From Acidobacteriota bacterium (GTDB taxonomy: Bacteria; Acidobacteriota; Thermoanaerobaculia; UBA5066), in assembly GCA_029781975.1 (NCBI GenBank), contig JAKOVQ010000005.1, forward strand, positions 186,001 through 250,000: a DNA stretch of 64,000 nucleotides. Direction: 5' to 3'. A program made the translations under genes and the position numbers. The notes beneath the pieces are model-generated. The model ran no database searches and was not told the origin of the DNA. It worked only from the letters and a program-made list of their open reading frames with translations. This document shows positions 44,270-52,889 of this stretch, piece by piece; position 1 is the first letter of the stretch, and the number at the start of each line of letters is the position of its first letter.

Positions 44270-44881
44270 ATGGAACCCGCAGCAGACCCGGCTTCGCTCC
44301 CCGTCCCCGGACCCGCACCCCGCCGCACGCGGGCGCCCGGGCGCGGCGCCGCCCTCGGCGTCGGCCTCGCCCTCGCGGCCTTCGCGGCCGGCTGCTCGAC
44401 GCTCGAGATCCACGCCGACTATGACCGGGAGACCGACTTCTCGAGGTACCGCACGTTCGAGATCCGCGACGGGGCGCGGCCGCGCGACCCCTTCACCCAG
44501 CGGCGGGTCGAGCGGGCGCTCGAGACGGCGCTGACGGCACGTGGCCTGACGCCGGCCGAGGGGCGCGACGCCGACCTGCGCGTCTTCACCCACTTCGTGA
44601 CGCACAAGGAGACCCGGATCGACACCTACGGCTACGGGATGGGCGGCTGGTACGACTGGCGCTGGAGGGGCGGCGTGAGGACCACGCGGGTCACGAAGAT
44701 CCCGATCGGGACGATCGTCGTCGACGTCGTCGACGCCCGCCGGAAGGAGCTCGTCTGGCGCGGCACCGCGACCGACGAGATCTCGCGGGACGAGACGCCC
44801 CGGGAGCGTGACGCGAAGGTGAAGGAGACCGTGGAGAAGCTCCTCGCCGACTTCCCGCCGGGACGGGCGACCGGCAGCTAG
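44270..44881 (+). CDS. DUF4136 lipoprotein
   Basis: 203 residues, lipobox FAAGC (Cys near 43) after an unusually long basic N-region, and a DUF4136 domain: DRETDFSRYRTFEI, VERALETALTARGL, GTIVVDVVDARRKELVWRGTA. Outer-membrane lipoprotein of unknown role. SD GGAGGAGG before ATG 44270. The 136-base gap upstream shows no other feature. Confidence 0.82.
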   Translation: MEPAADPASLPVPGPAPRRTRAPGRGAALGVGLALAAFAAGCSTLEIHADYDRETDFSRYRTFEIRDGARPRDPFTQRRVERALETALTARGLTPAEGRDADLRVFTHFVTHKETRIDTYGYGMGGWYDWRWRGGVRTTRVTKIPIGTIVVDVVDARRKELVWRGTATDEISRDETPRERDAKVKETVEKLLADFPPGRATGS

Positions 44882-44906
44882 GCCCGGGCGTCCAGGCCCG
44901 CTCGCC

Positions 44907-45599
44907 TCAGAGCCTCTCCCAGAACTCCTCGTCTGCCTCGAGGGAGGCGAGGAGCTTGCGCTCGTCCCGCGAGCCCGTCCCGCTGGCCCCGATCGGGGAG
45001 AAGCGCTTCCCGTCCGCGTCGAGCCCCTTCACCGTCCCGCTCGCGATGTCGTAGACCCAGCCGTGGAGCTCGAGCTCCCCCTTCTCGACGAGCGCGCTGA
45101 CGAAGCCGTGAGTGAGGACGTTCCTGAGCTGCGCGACGACGTTGAGCTCCACCAGCGCGTCCAGGACCTCGTCCCCGTCGCCTTCAGGGAACCGCTCCCT
45201 CACGGCGCGGAGCGCCGGCTCCGCGTGCCTCACCCAAGAACGGACCGCGGGCATCGACTCGACGCTCTCGGGATGGAGGATCCCGCTCATGGCGCCGCAG
45301 TTCGAGTGACCGCAGAGGACGACGTCGCGGATCCCCAGGGCGCGGACGGCGTACTCGAGGGAAGCGATCGTCCCGCCCGGAGCGACGGTCGCGGGCGGGA
45401 TGACGTTCCCCGCGTTCCGGAGGATGAAGAGGTCCCCCGGCTCGGCCTGGACGAGGAGGTTCGGGACGATCCGCGAGTCGGAGCAGGTGATGAAGACGGC
45501 CTGGGGAGACTGGTTCTTCGCCAGCCTCTCGAAGAGCGCCTTGTGCGCCGGGTACGCCATCCGCTGGAAGAGGTTCAGGCCCTCGTAGAGCTTCTTCAT
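44907..45599 (-). CDS. beta-class carbonic anhydrase
   Basis: 230 residues. Zinc ligands are Cys39 and Asp41 in CSDSR, His98 and Cys101 in GHSNCG, with the dyad Asp41/Arg43. It interconverts CO2 and bicarbonate in the cytosol. I start it at ATG 45599 after the SD GGGGAGGGG, rather than the TTG two codons upstream. Convergent with the DUF4136 gene and divergent from ppk2. Confidence 0.92.
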   Translation of the reverse strand: MKKLYEGLNLFQRMAYPAHKALFERLAKNQSPQAVFITCSDSRIVPNLLVQAEPGDLFILRNAGNVIPPATVAPGGTIASLEYAVRALGIRDVVLCGHSNCGAMSGILHPESVESMPAVRSWVRHAEPALRAVRERFPEGDGDEVLDALVELNVVAQLRNVLTHGFVSALVEKGELELHGWVYDIASGTVKGLDADGKRFSPIGASGTGSRDERKLLASLEADEEFWERL

Positions 45600-45721
45600 C
45601 CGCAACCCCTCCCCCGCATCCTACCGGGGAACGGGGGCGCCCGGGCGGCGGCCGCCGCCCTCCCGGCCCATCCTCCGTACAATGGGGCCCGACCCGCCCG
45701 ACCGCGCCGAGAGGAGGCTCC

Positions 45722-46603
45722 ATGAGCAAGGCCGCGAAGCTGTCCCGCCCGTACCGAGTCGAGAACGGCCGGAAGTTCCGCCTGAAGGACGTCGACCCGG
45801 GCGACACCGCCGGGATGAAGCTCGACAAGAGCAAGGCCGCCGACGCCCTCGAGAAGGGCGTGAAGCTCCTCGCCGACCTTCAGGACAAGCTCTACGCCCA
45901 GGACAAGCGGGCGCTCCTCCTCGTCTTCCAGGCGATGGACGCCGCCGGGAAGGACGGCACGATCAAGCACGTGATGTCGGGCGTGAACCCCCAGGGGTGC
46001 CAGGTCTTCTCGTTCAAGGCGCCCTCCGCGGAGGAGCTGGACCACGACTTCCTCTGGCGGACCATGAAGTGCCTCCCGGAGCGGGGCCGCATCGGCATCT
46101 TCAACCGCTCGTACTACGAGGAGGTCCTCGTCGTCCGCGTCCACCAGGAGATCCTCCGCGCGCAGAAGCTCCCGCCGTCCCTCGTGACGAAGAAGATCTG
46201 GAAGGAGCGGTACGAGGACATCTCTTCGTTCGAGCGGTACCTCTCGCGCAACGGGGTCGCCATCGTGAAGTTCTTCCTCCACGTCTCGCACGCCGAGCAG
46301 CGCAAGCGGTTCCTCGAGCGCCTGGAGCGGCCGGAGAAGAACTGGAAGTTCTCGCTCGCCGACGCCCAGGAGCGGAAGCGCTGGGACGACTACATGGAGG
46401 CCTACGAGGACGCCATCCGCGCCACGGCGACGCCGTACGCGCCGTGGTACGTGGTCCCGGCCGACGAGAAGCCGTTCACCCGCCTCGTCGTCGCCTCGGC
46501 CGTCATCGACGCGCTGGAGGGGATGGACCTCGCCTACCCGAAGGTGGACGAGGCCAAGAAGGCCGAGCTCGAGAAGGCCCGGCAGGCGCTCGAGGCCGAG
46601 TAG
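45722..46603 (+). CDS. ppk2: polyphosphate kinase 2 family
   Basis: 293 residues of single-domain PPK2: Walker A QAMDAAGKDG, NPQGCQVFSFKAPSAEE, Walker B region GRIGIFNRSYYEEVLV and the lid RWDDYMEAYEDAI. The family moves phosphate between polyphosphate and nucleotides; class (AMP or ADP acceptor) is not certain but the layout fits class III. SD GAGGAGG before ATG 45722, with TACAAT at 45678-45683 as likely -10. Confidence 0.9.
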   Translation: MSKAAKLSRPYRVENGRKFRLKDVDPGDTAGMKLDKSKAADALEKGVKLLADLQDKLYAQDKRALLLVFQAMDAAGKDGTIKHVMSGVNPQGCQVFSFKAPSAEELDHDFLWRTMKCLPERGRIGIFNRSYYEEVLVVRVHQEILRAQKLPPSLVTKKIWKERYEDISSFERYLSRNGVAIVKFFLHVSHAEQRKRFLERLERPEKNWKFSLADAQERKRWDDYMEAYEDAIRATATPYAPWYVVPADEKPFTRLVVASAVIDALEGMDLAYPKVDEAKKAELEKARQALEAE

Positions 46604-46674
46604 GGGCCGTCCCCGAAGGACCAGGTACAGCCGCCCGACCGTATGATGGCGGATGGCCCTCCGGGCCGTCCGCC

Positions 46675-48771
46675 ATGAGAACGACAGCCGCCGCCCTCGC
46701 CTGTATCCTCCTCCTCGCCGCCTTGCCCGCACGCTCGCAGAAAGCCCGCCCGCCCGTCGCCCGGAAGGTCCCGAGGACGACGTCCCTCCACGGCGACACG
46801 TGGACCGACGACTACTTCTGGCTGAGGGAGCGGAAGGACCCCGCGGTCCGCGCCTACCTGGAGGCCGAGAACGCCTACGCCGACGCGGTCCTGAAGCCGA
46901 CCGGGGCGCTCCGGAAGAGCCTGTACGACGAGATGCTCGGCCGGATCCAGGAGACCGACCTCTCGGTCCCCTACCTGAAGAAGGGCTTCTGGTACTACTC
47001 GCGGACGGAGAAGGGGAAGCAGTACCCGATCTTCTGCCGGAGGAAGGGATCCCTCGAGGCGGCCGAGGAGGTGACCCTCGACCAGAACGAGCTGGCGAAG
47101 GGGCACCCGTTCCTCGACATCGACGAGTACGAGGTCTCGGACGACGGGCGCCGCCTCGCCTACTCGACCGACGTCACCGGATTCCGCGAGTACACCCTCC
47201 ACGTCAAGGACCTGGTGACGGGGCGGACTCTCCCGGACCTCGCCGAGAAGGTCTCGTCGGCCGCGTGGGCCGCGGACGGCGAGACCCTCTTCTTCGTCAC
47301 CGACGACGCCGCCAAGCGCCCCTGGCGCCTCTTCCGCCTGGCGCTCGGGGGCTCCCCCGAGCTCGTCCTCGAGGAGCCGGACGAGAGCTTCACCCTCGGG
47401 GTCTCCCGGTCGCGCGACGGGGCCTGGGTCCTCCTCGAGGCGTCGAGCCACACGACGAGCGAGTGGCGGCTCATCCCGGCGGCCGACCCGAAGGCCGCTC
47501 CGCGCGTCCTCCTCCCCCGCGAGGACGGGCACGAGTACGACGTCGAGCCGGCCGGCGACGTCCTCTACCTGAGGACGAACAGGGGCTGCCGCAACTTCCG
47601 CGTCGTCTCCGTCCCGCTCGGCGCCACCGACCTCTCCTCGGCCCGCGAGGTCCTCCCCTGCCGCGAGGACGTGATGGCGGCCGGGATCGACGCCTTCGCC
47701 ACCCACCTCGTCGTCTTCGAGCGAGAGGACGCGGTCCCGCACCTGCGGGTCGTCGACCGCGCGAGCGGGGCCTCGCACCGGGTCGGCCTCCCCGACACCG
47801 TCCGGGCGGTCTTCCCCGAGGCGAACCCCGAGTACGGGAGCCGCCTCCTCCGCTTCTCGTACGAGTCCCTCGTCGCGCCGCGCGCCGTCTACGACTACGA
47901 CGTGGCGACCCGGGAGCGGACGCTCCTGAAGGAGACGCCGGTCCTCGGCGGCTACGACAAGGGCGCCTACGCCTCGGAGCGGATCCGCGCCCGCGCGCCC
48001 GACGGGACGCTCGTCCCGGTCTCGATCGTCTACCGCAAGGGGATGGAGCGGAACGGGAGGAACCCCGTCCTGATGACGGGGTACGGGGCCTACGGCATCT
48101 CGATGCCGGCCACCTTCAGCTCGAACCGGGTGAGCCTCCTCGACCGCGGCGTCGTCTACGCCATCGCCCACGTCCGGGGCGGCGGCGACCTGGGGAAGCG
48201 CTGGCACGACCAGGGCCGGATGATGTCGAAGTGGAACACCTTCACCGACTTCGTCGCCTGCGCCGAGGCCCTGGTGAAGGAGCGGATCACCTCGCCCGAG
48301 CGGCTCGCCATCGAGGGGGGGAGCGCCGGCGGCCTCCTGATGGGCGCCGTCACCAACCTCCGCCCCGACCTCTTCCGGGCGGTCGTCTCCCGGGTGCCGT
48401 TCGTCGACGTGGTCAACACGATGCTCGACGAGTCGCTCCCGCTCACCGTCGGCGAGTTCGAGGAGTGGGGGAACCCCAAGAAGCGCGAGGAGTACCTCTA
48501 CCTCCGCTCGTACAGCCCCTACGAGAACCTCCGGAAGGGCGCCTACCCGGCCATCCTCGTGAAGACGTCGTTCGAGGACAGCCAGGTGATGTACTGGGAG
48601 CCCGCGAAGTACGTCGCGCGCCTGAGGACCCTGAAGGCCGACGGGACGCCTCTCCTCCTCGAGACCAACATGGCCGGCGGCCACGGCGGCTCCTCGGGCC
48701 GCTACGACCGGCTCCACGAGACGGCGTTCGACTACGCGTTCGTCCTCTGGCAGCTCGGGCTGACGAAGTAG
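46675..48771 (+). CDS. S9A oligopeptidase B / prolyl oligopeptidase, secreted
   Basis: 698 residues with a signal peptide (ALACILLLAALPARSQ). The N-terminal beta-propeller (about 90-430) is followed by an alpha/beta-hydrolase domain with Ser550 in GGSAGG, the acid residue in SFEDSQVMYWEP and His in NMAGGHGGSS. Acidic pairs near the active site fit oligopeptidase B, which cleaves after basic residues. Export to the periplasm is unusual compared with cytosolic PtrB of E. coli but common in this kind of genome. Confidence 0.9.
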   Translation: MRTTAAALACILLLAALPARSQKARPPVARKVPRTTSLHGDTWTDDYFWLRERKDPAVRAYLEAENAYADAVLKPTGALRKSLYDEMLGRIQETDLSVPYLKKGFWYYSRTEKGKQYPIFCRRKGSLEAAEEVTLDQNELAKGHPFLDIDEYEVSDDGRRLAYSTDVTGFREYTLHVKDLVTGRTLPDLAEKVSSAAWAADGETLFFVTDDAAKRPWRLFRLALGGSPELVLEEPDESFTLGVSRSRDGAWVLLEASSHTTSEWRLIPAADPKAAPRVLLPREDGHEYDVEPAGDVLYLRTNRGCRNFRVVSVPLGATDLSSAREVLPCREDVMAAGIDAFATHLVVFEREDAVPHLRVVDRASGASHRVGLPDTVRAVFPEANPEYGSRLLRFSYESLVAPRAVYDYDVATRERTLLKETPVLGGYDKGAYASERIRARAPDGTLVPVSIVYRKGMERNGRNPVLMTGYGAYGISMPATFSSNRVSLLDRGVVYAIAHVRGGGDLGKRWHDQGRMMSKWNTFTDFVACAEALVKERITSPERLAIEGGSAGGLLMGAVTNLRPDLFRAVVSRVPFVDVVNTMLDESLPLTVGEFEEWGNPKKREEYLYLRSYSPYENLRKGAYPAILVKTSFEDSQVMYWEPAKYVARLRTLKADGTPLLLETNMAGGHGGSSGRYDRLHETAFDYAFVLWQLGLTK

Positions 48772-48783
48772 CCGCGCTCCCCG

Positions 48784-48804
48784 AGGGCGCCTCTCAGGCG
48801 CCCT
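48784..48804. terminator. hairpin between convergent genes, loop contains mscS stop
   Basis: AGGGCGCC (48784-48791) and GGCGCCCT (48797-48804) pair perfectly with a 5-base loop. The loop includes the stop codon of the MscS gene (complement of 48794-48796). It lies 13 bases after the peptidase stop. Probably a bidirectional terminator without U-tract. Confidence 0.55.
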
Positions 48805-49612
48805 GCCGGACCAGGTGCCGGGTCTCCGGGGCCGCCCAGCCGGCCGCGGCACCCGTCTCCTGGATGGTCCGGTTGGTGTCGAAATAGACCTGCCAGTAGT
48901 CGTCGTTGTGGCAGAAGGGACGGACCGCCAGGACCGTCCCCATCGGGTTGAACTCGAGGATCTCGACGACCGGTGCGGGCTCCGTCAGGACGTTCGGCAC
49001 CTTCGCGACGCTCTCCCTCAGCCGCCGCATCGCGTCCTTCGGGTCGACGGAGTGGGCGAGCTGCGCCTTCAGGTCGACGCGGCGATAGGCGTTGGTCGTG
49101 TAGTTGGAGACGACGTCGGAGAAGATCTTGGCGTTGCCGACGTGGACCCGGACGTTGTCGAGGGTGTCGATCGCGGTGACGAAGAGGCCCAGCTCCTTCA
49201 CGTCGCCCAGGACCCCCGCGGCGCTGATCATGTCGCCCACCTTGAACGGGCGCAGGACCATCAGGAAGACCCCGGCCGCGAAGTTCGAGAGGAGGCCGGC
49301 CCACGCGGCGCCGATCGCGATGCCGACGGCCGCGAGGAGGGCGGCGAACGAGGTCGTCTCGATCCCCATCACGCCGAAGATGGCGATCAGGACGAGGACC
49401 TTCATCAGGACGTTGGCGCTCGCGTCGACGTAGCTCGCGAGCGTGCGGTCCACCTGGCGCGTCGTCAGGACGCGGCCGAGGCCGACCCGCAGCAGCCGGA
49501 TGATCCAGCCGCCGACGACCCAGACCGCGAGCGCCCCGAGCAGCTTCCAGCCCAGGGGGACGAGGTAGGTCTGCACGAGGGTCCCTGCCTGCTTGACGAG
49601 ATCCTGCTCCAT
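48794..49612 (-). CDS. MscS-family small mechanosensitive channel
   Basis: 272 residues: three TM helices, the pore-lining TM3 with Gly/Ala pattern (VGIAIGAAWAGLLSNFAAGVFL), then RPFKVGDMISAAGVLGDV and the beta domain. It releases solutes on hypo-osmotic shock at the inner membrane. ATG 49612 follows SD AAAGGAGG by 5-6 nt; the longer in-frame start at 49642 is less likely. Confidence 0.92.
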   Translation of the reverse strand: MEQDLVKQAGTLVQTYLVPLGWKLLGALAVWVVGGWIIRLLRVGLGRVLTTRQVDRTLASYVDASANVLMKVLVLIAIFGVMGIETTSFAALLAAVGIAIGAAWAGLLSNFAAGVFLMVLRPFKVGDMISAAGVLGDVKELGLFVTAIDTLDNVRVHVGNAKIFSDVVSNYTTNAYRRVDLKAQLAHSVDPKDAMRRLRESVAKVPNVLTEPAPVVEILEFNPMGTVLAVRPFCHNDDYWQVYFDTNRTIQETGAAAGWAAPETRHLVRQGA

Positions 49613-49702
49613 CGCGTCCTCCTTTGCCCGGACTCCCGCCATTCTCCTCCAGGGCGGGGCCTTCGGCGCCTCGGGCGCCCGGAAAACGCGTCGCGTCGCG
49701 GG

Positions 49703-50689
49703 CTACGCGTGCAGCTCGACCACGTCCCGGTCGGCGAGGACGTGATGGCGGTCGACCTGCTGGCCGTCGAACTTCGCGTGACCCCAGATCCGCGCGAAGC
49801 GGAGCGCGGCGGCGACGTCGTGGTGGACCCGCTCCGCCAGGTCGTGGACGGTGGCGCCGTCGGCGAGGACGAACGGCCGGCCGAGGTCGGGCTTGTGCCC
49901 CGGCTCCTTGGCGTAGACGCGGATCCGCCGGAGCTCGGAGAAGAGGACCGGCCGCAGGGCGTCGAGCCCGGCCCCGCGCGCCGCCGAGACGGGGAAGAAC
50001 GGGAGGTCCGGCGCGGCCGCCTCGCGCGCCAGCTCGGTGAAGGTCCCGTCGTCGAGGTCGCACTTGTTCGCCAGGACGAGGACCGGCCGGTGCGCGAGGA
50101 AGGGGGGCGCGTCCCGGGGGAGCGGCCGGGTCCGCGGCCAGACGCGGGCCCGCCCGAGGAGCTCGTCGAGGAGCGCCAGCGACGGGTCGACGTCGTCGGC
50201 CGTCACGTCGAGGACGAGGAGGACCCCGTCGGCGTTGTGCGCGAGGTTCGGCAGGTAGGGCTCGGTGTGCCCCGCCGCGACGGCCGGGGTGTCGACCAGC
50301 TGCACCTGGACGTCCTCGAACGGCATCATCCCGGGGAGCGGGACGCGGGTCGTGAAGGGGTACTCGCCGACCTCGGGGCGCGCGTGGGTCAGCGCGGCGA
50401 GGAGGGACGACTTCCCCGCGTTCGGCGGCCCCAGGAGGACCCACTGGCCGGCCCCCTCGCGCCGGACGTGGCCGGGATCGGCGCGGTGCGCGCCCCGGGC
50501 CGCGTGCTCGGTCTCCTCCTCCAGCTTCGCCAGGCGCTTCTTCAGGTCCGCGTAGAGCTTCTCCGTCCCCTTGTGCTTGGGGAGGAGGGCGATCATCTCC
50601 TTCAGCGCCTCGAGCTTCTCCCCGTGGGACGACGCCGCCTTGTACCGCTCCTCCGCGTCGTGGTACTGCGGCGTGAGGTTGGCGGTCAC
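49703..50689 (-). CDS. DRG/Obg-like GTPase with TGS domain
   Basis: 328 residues. Helical N-terminus (about 1-65; LPKHKGTEKLYADLKKRL), G domain with G1 GPPNAGKSS, G2 FTT, G3 DTPA, G4 NKCDL, then a C-terminal TGS domain (RIRVYAKEPGHKPDL ... VVELHA). Architecture is nearer to archaeal/eukaryotic DRG than to bacterial Obg, which lacks the internal arrangement. Ribosome-associated function is likely. GTG start follows a GATAAT box by 6 nt without SD. Confidence 0.85.
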   Translation of the reverse strand: MTANLTPQYHDAEERYKAASSHGEKLEALKEMIALLPKHKGTEKLYADLKKRLAKLEEETEHAARGAHRADPGHVRREGAGQWVLLGPPNAGKSSLLAALTHARPEVGEYPFTTRVPLPGMMPFEDVQVQLVDTPAVAAGHTEPYLPNLAHNADGVLLVLDVTADDVDPSLALLDELLGRARVWPRTRPLPRDAPPFLAHRPVLVLANKCDLDDGTFTELAREAAAPDLPFFPVSAARGAGLDALRPVLFSELRRIRVYAKEPGHKPDLGRPFVLADGATVHDLAERVHHDVAAALRFARIWGHAKFDGQQVDRHHVLADRDVVELHA

Positions 50690-50695
50690 GGAAGG

Positions 50696-50701
50696 ATTAT
50701 C
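50696..50701 (-). promoter_or_regulatory. -10-like box for TGS GTPase gene
   Basis: GATAAT on the minus strand ends 6 bases before the GTG at 50689; no SD intervenes. Fits a leaderless mRNA. The 193-base gap to 50882 shows nothing else recognised. Confidence 0.45.
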
Positions 50702-50882
50702 GGCCGGGCCGGACCCCTCGAGGCGGCTCCGGGCCGGATGCAGCAGACCCGGCGGCCCCTCGGGCAGCAGACCGTCACTCCGCGGCAGCTCCCTCCTCGA
50801 GCCGGAGCTCGTCGCGACGGACGACCGCTTCGCGGCCCGAGCGCCAGGGGGGAGGAGCGGGCCGCCGCCTCGTCGGGCGCCT

Positions 50883-52481
50883 TCAGCCGGCGTTCGAAGG
50901 GGCTTCGGGCTCTCCGAGGACGAACCAGAACGTCGCGCCGGAGCCAGGCGAGCCCTCCGCCCAGACCCGCCCTCCGTGGCGCTCGACGATCCGGCGGACG
51001 AGGGCGAGCCCGATCCCCGTCCCTTCGAAGTCTCGCGCGTTGTCGAGGCGGCTGAAGACGTCGAAGAGCGTCCTGCTGCACGCGGGATCGAACCCGACGC
51101 CGTCGTCCCGGACGAAGTACGCCGTCTCGGACCCGGCGGCCTGCGCCCCGACCTCGATGGCCCTTCTCGGCTTCTTCGAGCTGAACTTGACCGCGTTCCC
51201 GAGGAGGTTCGTCCAGACCTGCCGGACGAGGCCCTCGTCCCCTGCCGCCGGCGGCAGCGGGTGGATGGTGATCTCGGTCCTGGCGCGCTCGGACGCCGGC
51301 AGGACCTCCTCCAGCGCCGACTTCACGACGAGCTGCATGTCGATCGGGCCGACGTGGAGGTCGCGGCGGCCCGCCTTCGAGAGGGAGAGGAGGTCGTCGA
51401 TGAGGACGGCCAGGCGCCGCGCGCTCTGTCGGATGCTCGCGACGAGCCTCCGGGACTCCGCGTCGAGCCGGTCCGCAGCCTTCTCCTCCAGCAGCTGCGA
51501 GTAGCCCTCGACGGCGCGCAGCGGCGCCCGGAGGTCGTGCGAGACCGAGTAGGTGAAGGCCTCCAGCTCCCGATTGGCATGCTCGAGCTGGACCGTCCTC
51601 TCGGCCACGCGCCTCTCGAGGTCCTCGTTCGCGCGCCTCGCGGCCTCCTCGGCCCGAACCCGCTCGGTGACGTCCTCGCAGAAGGCGAGGACCTTCTCGT
51701 CGTCCAGCCGGATCGCGGTGACGGCGAGCTCCCTGGGAACGCCGTCCTTCCGGCGGAGGACGTACGGGGCGGGACGAAGCGGCGCGTCCCCGGGAGCCGC
51801 CGGGAGGCGCAACGGGGCCCCGGACGGCCCGGCTCCGAGGAGAATCGGAAGTTCCATCCCGCGGAGCTCCTCGGGGTCGTAACCGGAGAGTCGACACGCG
51901 GCTGGGTTGAAGTCGAGGACGCGGCCCGTGGCGTCGACGACGGCGATGGCGACCGGCGAGCCGAGGAAGTAGCTGCGGTACCTCCCCTCGCTCTGCTGCA
52001 GCTGCTCCTGCCTCTTCTCGAGCTTGCGCGCGAGCGCGCCGTCGTAGAGGGAGTGGAACTCGACGTCGGGCGCGGGGTCCGCCGCCTCCAGGGCCCCGGT
52101 CGCGGCCGCGCCCGCCGTGTCGAGGAGCCCGTGGATCCGGGCCAGGAGGGCCTCGGGCTCGGCGGGCTTCCTCAGGAAGAGATCGCAGCCGGCCTTCAGC
52201 GCGACGCGCTCGTCCTCCTCCTCCGTGTAGGTCGCCGTGTAGAACACGAACGGCACGCGCACGAGCGCGGGGTCGGCCTTCATCTCGCGACAGAGGAGGA
52301 AGCCGTCCATACCGGGCATGAGGATGTCGGAGACGACGAGGTCGGGACGCCGGCGACGAGCGGCGGCCAGCGCCTCCTTCCCGTTGGTCGCGGTCTCGAC
52401 GTCGAATCCGTCCGCGGAGAGGAGGACCTCGAGCAGGTAGCGGCTCTGGTCGTCGTCGTCGACGACGAGGGCGCGGCTCAC
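50883..52481 (-). CDS. hybrid sensor kinase: receiver-PAS-HisKA-HATPase
   Basis: 532 residues. N-terminal receiver (phospho-acceptor Asp52 in VVSDILMPGMDG), a linking helix, PAS domain (about 160-270), HisKA with SVSHDLRAPLRAVEGYS and HATPase with N box NLLGNAVKFSS, GVGFDPA and GTGIGLALV. No TM segment, so cytosolic. It resembles phytochrome-type kinases in its catalytic core. GTG 52481 overlaps the receiver gene stop (GTGA), making them translationally coupled. Confidence 0.88.
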   Translation of the reverse strand: MSRALVVDDDDQSRYLLEVLLSADGFDVETATNGKEALAAARRRRPDLVVSDILMPGMDGFLLCREMKADPALVRVPFVFYTATYTEEEDERVALKAGCDLFLRKPAEPEALLARIHGLLDTAGAAATGALEAADPAPDVEFHSLYDGALARKLEKRQEQLQQSEGRYRSYFLGSPVAIAVVDATGRVLDFNPAACRLSGYDPEELRGMELPILLGAGPSGAPLRLPAAPGDAPLRPAPYVLRRKDGVPRELAVTAIRLDDEKVLAFCEDVTERVRAEEAARRANEDLERRVAERTVQLEHANRELEAFTYSVSHDLRAPLRAVEGYSQLLEEKAADRLDAESRRLVASIRQSARRLAVLIDDLLSLSKAGRRDLHVGPIDMQLVVKSALEEVLPASERARTEITIHPLPPAAGDEGLVRQVWTNLLGNAVKFSSKKPRRAIEVGAQAAGSETAYFVRDDGVGFDPACSRTLFDVFSRLDNARDFEGTGIGLALVRRIVERHGGRVWAEGSPGSGATFWFVLGEPEAPSNAG

Positions 52482-52873
52482 GACCCGGCCCTCGCAGCCG
52501 GGCCGGAAGCGACGACGTACCGGGCCAGCTCGTCGACGAACGTGTCGGGGTCGATCGGCTTCTCCAGGTAGCCGGTGCACCCGGCCTCGAGGCACCGCTC
52601 GCGATCGCCCACCATGGCGTACGACGTGACGGCGACGATCGGCGTCCCTTCCAGGGCAGGGATCATCCGAAGCTCCCGGGCGACCGCGTAGCCGTCCATG
52701 CCGGGGAGCTGGATGTCGAGCAGGACGAGGGCGAGCCCCCCCCGCCGCGCCTCCGCGAGGGCACGGGGCCCGTCGACCGCCGCGACCACCTCCCACCCGT
52801 CCCTCTCCAGGAGGAACCGGACGAGGTAGAGGTTCTGCTCGTTGTCCTCGACGACCAGCACCTTCCCTTTCAT
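52478..52873 (-). CDS. single-domain response regulator
   Basis: 131 residues, only a receiver domain: acidic pocket VVEDN, phospho-acceptor Asp53 in LLDIQLPGMDG, Thr/Ser in AVTSYA, Lys in LEKPIDPDTF. No output domain, so it may shuttle phosphate like Spo0F/CheY or DivK. The LEKPIDPDTF ending is typical of receivers found with hybrid kinases. It sits between two histidine kinase genes on the same strand. Confidence 0.9.
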   Translation of the reverse strand: MKGKVLVVEDNEQNLYLVRFLLERDGWEVVAAVDGPRALAEARRGGLALVLLDIQLPGMDGYAVARELRMIPALEGTPIVAVTSYAMVGDRERCLEAGCTGYLEKPIDPDTFVDELARYVVASGPAARAGS

Positions 52874-52889
52874 CTCTCCTCCGTCCGCC

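Noticed and set aside
45600-45605. TTG start two codons upstream for carbonic anhydrase
   Set aside because: ATG 45599 is better placed relative to the SD GGGGAGGGG.
45643-45660. Perfect 18-bp palindrome of GGGCGGCGG and its complement
   Set aside because: Pure G/C composition in a GC-rich gap. It may be a hairpin between divergent genes but has no specific feature to support an operator.
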